This document shows positions 58,963 to 64,000 of a DNA stretch of 64,000 bases, piece by piece; the first letter of the stretch is position 1, and every line of letters starts with the position of its first letter. Location: positions 124,001 to 188,000 of the forward strand of contig NKYR01000012.1 of the NCBI GenBank assembly GCA_003184365.1. The letters are read 5' to 3'. Both the position numbers and the translations under genes were made by a program. Under the pieces are notes generated by a model, which worked only from the letters and a program-made list of their open reading frames with translations, was not told where the DNA came from and ran no database searches. Source of the DNA: Evernia prunastri. Taxonomy: Eukaryota; Ascomycota; Lecanoromycetes; Lecanorales; Parmeliaceae.

Positions 58963-61830
58963 ATGGATACCTATCTTTTGCCTGCTACAACATATGAATC
59001 TCCTTCCCGGCTGGTCCGGAAGCACATTCTTAATACTATAATAGAAGACGAGTTTAGTGGTAATGAAGAAGAGAACTACAGCGAAGGAGAGACTGGGGTC
59101 AAGGACCGCGGGAGGAATCAACATTCATCGCCTGCACCCTCGAGAGAGTCGACCTCGCCTGTGCCGTCATTGACCTCCTCCATTTCCTCATACTATAGGA
59201 CGAGTCGGAATTCGGGAGACTTCGATGAGCTATACGACATATCTGACGATGATTCCGACATCGCTCCATCCGTACAGACCTCAATCAGCATACACTCGCT
59301 GTCCTCGAATGAGGCGCCCTTGTCAAAAGCAAGACAGAACCAGTACCCCTCCTTGATGATACCCTCACCAAGCTACTGGCCCACGGTACAAAAAGAACCC
59401 AGCCGTTCCCCACCGCGACCACCAAAGATACCCATCTCACCAGCGGCGCTCTACATTTTAGGGCGCGACCTGCCGACGCCAAGCAATCCACCATCGCTCA
59501 ATGGGAGCCTTGATTCAGATCCGCTCGCTGGCACAAGCGCTCCGGTTACACCTGATGTTCACGTACATCCGAAAATCGAAGATATATGGGGACAGGTGGA
59601 CGCTCTACACAGTCAAGGTAGTGGTAAGAAGGCGGAAAAGCCACAACTCAGGGTCAGAATTGTCGATGGATCTGGACAGTACCAAGGGTCAGGTTTCAGC
59701 CCTGAAGACTGTATCAGCGTTCATGATTTCGCCGTTGATGCTGAGCGAGATTACTCGGACAGTCCGGTGCCCACCTCTGAAGATGGCTCGTCAGACGTCG
59801 GTGTCCAGCTGCCACCAGCTGCGTTAGATACCTTGCAACATCTATCTCTCGAGGTACCAGAATTTGCTTCGCCAACCGATTCGGAGAAGGAAATGGAAGA
59901 AGTCTTCCCTGCTCCAGTTCGCCCATCCAGTGCGGACATCACGCCAATGTCCCAGACGTCCGACTACAGCATATCCCGGCTCAGTATCCCATCTCCGGGT
60001 GGGTTTTTCTCTTCCTTGGGATCCAATGCAAGACATACATGGTGTCTCAATGGGCCTTTGCCTGTGTCTGCAGTACCACCGTCATCGACCACGGCCGAGC
60101 AATTCTACAGGTGCCCATGGAGCAGAGAATCCCCTTCAACTATTGAGCAAGTTGTGGAAGTAGAAGACAATGATACTGATGGACCACCTACCGCTCGTCA
60201 ATTACCTCCGCGTCTCGTTGAGGAGATTCCATCGCCGGAGACCCGGAACAGTGGTGAAGTACATCAAGTCGCGGTTGCTACACCCTCGAGCGATCACGAC
60301 GACAATTACGAGCAGGCCATTCAAGAGAGTGCCGAGAAAAGCCTAGATAGAACAAGTGTATGGCTTGCAGCTCAGACGTCGTATATGGCTTCTTTGAGAG
60401 AGACTTATCCTGCTAGTGAAGTTGGTCTTAGCACAGGAAAAGCCCTTGAGAGAAGCATCAGCCACACGAGGAACGAGTCATTGGAAGCGCCCGTCAAGAA
60501 AGCAGTAAAATTCTTGGAGAGCGAGATTGCAAAACGAGAACAGTCCGTTGTTAGGAGCCCTGGAGAAGGAGACTCTATCTACTACCATGCGTTCCAGCAC
60601 GTCAAGAGGCAATCGAGTCGGGTCGATCCCTTCAGACATCGTCACACCAGGTCCGATTCACTGCAAGCTGCTCGGTTCAGCCTCCCTCATGAGCACATCG
60701 CTCAACTCCAAGGCCAATTCAAAATTACAAAAGTCAAACGCCCAGCTCCGCAGCGACCAATATCCCTGATGCCCGGCAAAGAGGCAGCAGCCGAGAACAC
60801 TGCTGAGAAGGAAGTTTTTGCGCGAGTCGAAAGGGAGCGCCAAGCACTCGAGCAAGTGAGCGCTAGCATCTGGGTCATCGAAGCAGCCAAGTACTTAAGC
60901 GGAGGACGCCTGCTCAATAGTCCCGCTGTCCAATCGCTGTCTAAAGCCCCATCACTAAACGACATCGAGGGTTGCAAAATCAGATCTTTCCCTCGCGTGC
61001 TTGACCTTGGCGGCCAACCTTCTGCGGACTGGGGCTGGCACTGCTCCCGTGAATATCCGAACGCTAAGGTCTACACTGCAAGCACCACCGACACTCTTCT
61101 CCTTCCAACAATGCGCGGTCCTCATAACCACCGCCTGCACACGGTCCCTTCCCTTTACACCCTTCCCTACCCCAACAACCATTTTTCCGCCATATCTGCC
61201 CGGACTCTCTTCTCCCACCTCAAGCTTGACGCTCCCCAAGGCCTCGGCTTAGATGAATACGACCTTTGCCTCCAAGAATGTCTGCGCTGTCTCAAGCCAG
61301 GCGGCTACCTTGAATACTTCCTCATGGATTCCGAGGTCGTCAACGCCGGTTCTCGTGGCACCGCGGTTTCCGTCGAGTTCGGGTTCAACCTGAAAACTCG
61401 CGGTTACGATCCCCTGCCGACAAAATCTTTCCTCGGCCGCCTCCGCCGCGCCGGCTTCGATGACATCAAACGCGCGTGGACGTTCCTGCCCATGGGCACA
61501 CCCACGAAGGAGCAGCACATGTTGCCCGAGACGCCGCCGCCGAACGTCTCCACCTTCGACAACGGACTCGAGAACGGCACGAAGAAAGTAGAGGCGGTGC
61601 AAGGGCCCGTGGGCAGCACCGCCGACGCGGCTAGCATGGCGGGCTTGGTGGGCAGCTGGGCGTGGGAGCAGTGGATGCTTAAATTGCAGACGGAGATGGG
61701 GAAGGAGAGGATGCTGGAGGGAGTGGCGGAGGTTTTGGAAGAGGGGAAATGGACCGGGGCTGGGTGGAGGTGTCTGAGTGGATGGGCGAGGAAACCGGTT
61801 GAGCAGAGTAACGGTAGGGCGTGGGTTTGA
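58963..61830 (+). CDS. Fungal protein with C-terminal SAM-methyltransferase fold
   Basis: This is a single exon of 955 aa from ATG 58963 (MDTYLLPATTYESPSRLVRK). The first 550 residues are Ser/Pro/acidic-rich and probably disordered, with several SP and TP sites that could be phosphorylated. A charged helix near 620-650 precedes the globular part. That part opens SFPRVLDLGGQPSADWGWHC (about 676-695), a motif I-like glycine loop for S-adenosylmethionine. It continues with YTLPYPNNHFSAISARTLFS and CLRCLKPGGYLEYFLMDSEV (near 775-790), typical of class I methyltransferases. The family is widespread in Pezizomycotina as a hypothetical methyltransferase; the substrate is unknown. The glycine loop reads DLGGQ rather than the usual DxGxG, so activity is uncertain. 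Confidence 0.82.
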   Translation: MDTYLLPATTYESPSRLVRKHILNTIIEDEFSGNEEENYSEGETGVKDRGRNQHSSPAPSRESTSPVPSLTSSISSYYRTSRNSGDFDELYDISDDDSDIAPSVQTSISIHSLSSNEAPLSKARQNQYPSLMIPSPSYWPTVQKEPSRSPPRPPKIPISPAALYILGRDLPTPSNPPSLNGSLDSDPLAGTSAPVTPDVHVHPKIEDIWGQVDALHSQGSGKKAEKPQLRVRIVDGSGQYQGSGFSPEDCISVHDFAVDAERDYSDSPVPTSEDGSSDVGVQLPPAALDTLQHLSLEVPEFASPTDSEKEMEEVFPAPVRPSSADITPMSQTSDYSISRLSIPSPGGFFSSLGSNARHTWCLNGPLPVSAVPPSSTTAEQFYRCPWSRESPSTIEQVVEVEDNDTDGPPTARQLPPRLVEEIPSPETRNSGEVHQVAVATPSSDHDDNYEQAIQESAEKSLDRTSVWLAAQTSYMASLRETYPASEVGLSTGKALERSISHTRNESLEAPVKKAVKFLESEIAKREQSVVRSPGEGDSIYYHAFQHVKRQSSRVDPFRHRHTRSDSLQAARFSLPHEHIAQLQGQFKITKVKRPAPQRPISLMPGKEAAAENTAEKEVFARVERERQALEQVSASIWVIEAAKYLSGGRLLNSPAVQSLSKAPSLNDIEGCKIRSFPRVLDLGGQPSADWGWHCSREYPNAKVYTASTTDTLLLPTMRGPHNHRLHTVPSLYTLPYPNNHFSAISARTLFSHLKLDAPQGLGLDEYDLCLQECLRCLKPGGYLEYFLMDSEVVNAGSRGTAVSVEFGFNLKTRGYDPLPTKSFLGRLRRAGFDDIKRAWTFLPMGTPTKEQHMLPETPPPNVSTFDNGLENGTKKVEAVQGPVGSTADAASMAGLVGSWAWEQWMLKLQTEMGKERMLEGVAEVLEEGKWTGAGWRCLSGWARKPVEQSNGRAWV

Positions 61831-63790
61831 GCGGGGTTGGTCGGCGCGGATTCTCATATGTCGCTTTCCTCGGGTGGTAGAAGTCCTGATTTGGTGGGTG
61901 GCTCTTTAAGTCTCGATTTGGCGGGTGGCTCTTGTCCAGCTTTCAAATACAAACCGAGAATGAATCTGTTGAAGCCCAAGCTACTTGTTAGAGGAAATTC
62001 AGCGCAACATGCCCGCAAAACCTAACGCATCTTCCAAGCAATTGCAGATGGCAGTGATTGTGGCCTTAGCTTTTCCTGAATATTTCTGTCTGCTTCCTCA
62101 AATCATAGTTCCCATTTCTGACATCGTTTTCCCCAACCGCCACATCAGGACCTGGGGTTAGTCCGTGGGTCTCACCGCATCGGGTATCGCTATGGTATGA
62201 ATATCACCTACCACAGTATTCGATGAATAAGTTAGGTCACGGCGAGGCTATTCATTGAATATCCCGAGGATTCGTGGCAGCATGAGTTCCCATACTTTGT
62301 CGACCTTGGCGTGTTGAACACACCAGATCAATACCGTGCAAACTGGGGTTGTCTTTATGCCAAAGTACATATAAGAATGTAGCCTCTTCTTTGGATTTAT
62401 CGAGGGCGGCTAGCTCTGGCTTTTAGATGGCCTGGTCGTACGCACACAGAAGTACTTTATCCCATGACCTTAGTTTGCGATGTGGGGAAGGCAAACAGGC
62501 ATTTCTCGGCGTCAGTGTACAACATAATTTGGGCCGGACGAGGCGTCAGCTCAGCGGCTTGAAATGAAAAATCATTGCAGATTTCTCGGCTCTTCGCAAA
62601 GGCTGCCTCTCTGAAATAATGCCGCAAAAGAAAAGCAACGACGTAGCCGAGCGCGGTGGTCTTTTCCGATGCCTTGCATGATGGAAGTCATCCGCTGATC
62701 TGGAATTATGGACAGTATCTCTCATTTTCAAGCTGTCTGGCTGCAAAGACTGCTCACAGGTGGCAATGCGAACTCTATGCGCAATTTTTGTGGTCATGCA
62801 GAACATGTATGACGGCTCGAACACTTGGGGCATTGACGCGTGCTATCGATTCGACAGGTCCGTTGCCAAAGCTGGGATAGGACGGAAATGATCGCTCCTT
62901 ATCTTGTGAAGGGAACATCTGTCTTCCTACGCCCGTTCCTCGCTACGGTGGACTTATCAAATCGCAAAACCACGGCATACCCCTCCTATACGTACCGACA
63001 CCGCCGCACAGGCGCACCGCCTGAGTGGAATGGGCCGACTACGTAGACTCCGTACAAGGCTGACAGCTACATCCAAAATCGTATTTACAGAGCCGGTGTG
63101 CTGGAAACTTGGAAACCATAGCGCGGTGGAATAGGATGTTGCTCGCCCGAAACAAATATGCAGAGGCAACTTCCATTTGTGAAAATACTCGCTGTGTTCA
63201 TCAACAAGTTCCATCTATGGCCCTTTTGCTGACTCGCAGCAGCCCACCATCAGCCTCGTCTATGGATCTTCCAGCTGTGATAAGAAATGTTGGAACGACT
63301 CAACACTCGCTTCCACTAACACTCTTTCGGCCTAGTACATTGATATATGAAGGCCTTTCCTGTACATAGAATCCTCCTTCCTTAGACATCATTAGGAATA
63401 CCAAATCTAGTGATTCAGTCTCACAGCAGTAACTGCAGTACCAAGTACTTACCAACAAGAAACATATGCATAAGCGATTCAGGATCGTCGCGCAAGCACT
63501 GGCTTTGACTAGGAATCTGCATAGACTGTGCCTTCCAAATACGCAGCTAAGGTCATGCAGACACGTCACAATGTGCTCCAATGCTCACGGCACGGATTTG
63601 CGAGCCCTTCTGTTGCTTCGCTCGGTAGCGTTTCGGACGATGACGAGCTTCCGGATCGCAGCGCTTATATATATCGGCAACAGCTGTTTTTGAACACACT
63701 CCTTCATTTCTTGAGATCTTCTCATTCTGCCAAAACATTTCACGAAGGCAACTCACACCTATCTTCATATACTAAGAACTGTTCTTCATT
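61831..63790. other. Long intergenic interval
   Basis: No gene was recognised. A short imperfect direct repeat, TTGGTGGGTGGCTC / TTGGCGGGTGGCTC, occurs at 61892 and 61918. The right end is the promoter of the receptor gene at 63791. Confidence 0.4.
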
Positions 63791-63971
63791 ATGTACGGAG
63801 TCCCTAGTGTTATCATTACTGCTACTGTGCTATCGCTACTTGGTGTTACGGCTGTGTGCTTGAGGTTCTATGTACGCCTTCGTCTTACACCTACCTTCGT
63901 AGGGCTCGATGATTGGCTGATTGCCTTCTCTTGTCTTCTCGTGCTCGGCCAAAGTGCCTGTCAGATAGCCT
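63791..63971 (+). CDS. PTH11-like (Fung_rhodopsin) receptor, first exon, partial
   Basis: ATG 63791 starts MYGVPSVIITATVLSLLGVT, a first transmembrane helix. It is followed by RFYVRLRLTPTFVGLDDWLI and a second helix, AFSCLLVLGQSACQIA. The RxYxRxxxTxxxGxDDWL pattern is diagnostic of the fungal rhodopsin-like integral membrane family. A donor GTACGT at 63972 ends the exon in phase 1; the rest lies beyond the window. The Trp in DDWLIA is the residue lost as TGA in the related gene at 53853. Function: probably a plasma-membrane receptor of unknown ligand. Confidence 0.8.
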
Positions 63972-64000
63972 GTACGTTGCTAAAACTTCGCTAGTCTGGC

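Noticed and set aside
61249..61857. 202-codon minus-strand frame
   Set aside because: It is antisense to the conserved methyltransferase-fold region and Pro/Arg-biased because of the GC-rich codons on the coding strand.

Overview
The window looks like a stretch of a filamentous ascomycete (Pezizomycotina) genome. Genes are interrupted by short GT-AG introns of about 49-80 nt. The families present are typical of this group: 2EXR/F-box-like proteins, PTH11-like (Fung_rhodopsin) seven-helix receptors, NACHT-ankyrin STAND proteins, an amidoligase, small secreted proteins and transposons with C-to-T type decay. No bacterial or viral gene was recognised, and no rRNA, tRNA or CRISPR array was found. 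All functional names come from motifs read by eye; no database search was run.

Layout. 0-5 kb: the start of an F-box-like gene runs off the left edge, followed by a three-exon F-box gene. 6-16 kb: two decayed paralogous NACHT-ankyrin (NLR-like) genes flank a gag-only LTR retroelement with matching 5-bp target duplications. 16-33 kb: housekeeping and conserved genes: a 578-aa fungal membrane protein, mitochondrial ribosomal protein mL54, two small secreted proteins (one with a truncated tandem pseudogene), a Rex1-type RNA exonuclease and an amidoligase-like protein. 33-39 kb: gene-poor, with a small two-exon orphan gene, a Ty3/gypsy integrase remnant and a broken cysteine-rich secreted-protein gene. 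39-42 kb: an ENPP-type membrane phosphodiesterase. 42-53 kb: an open 1972-aa NLR (DUF7708-like N terminus, NACHT, very long ankyrin tail) followed on the same strand by a HeLo-like/pseudokinase protein. 53-64 kb: a PTH11-like receptor gene with an in-frame stop at a splice junction, ribulose-phosphate 3-epimerase with two adjacent micro-exons, a divergently transcribed methyltransferase-fold protein, and the first exon of a second PTH11-like receptor.

The most interesting block is 42.5-52.5 kb. It pairs an open NLR with a protein that joins a HeLo-like helical N terminus to a kinase fold lacking its catalytic aspartates. That is the domain logic of the animal necroptosis effector MLKL, so the pair is a candidate fungal immune or regulated-cell-death module. 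The link is inferred from domain order and neighbourhood only. A second theme is decay: at least six loci carry nonsense, frameshift or start-codon lesions. Several of these are C:G to T:A changes in duplicated genes or transposons, as expected from repeat-induced point mutation (RIP).
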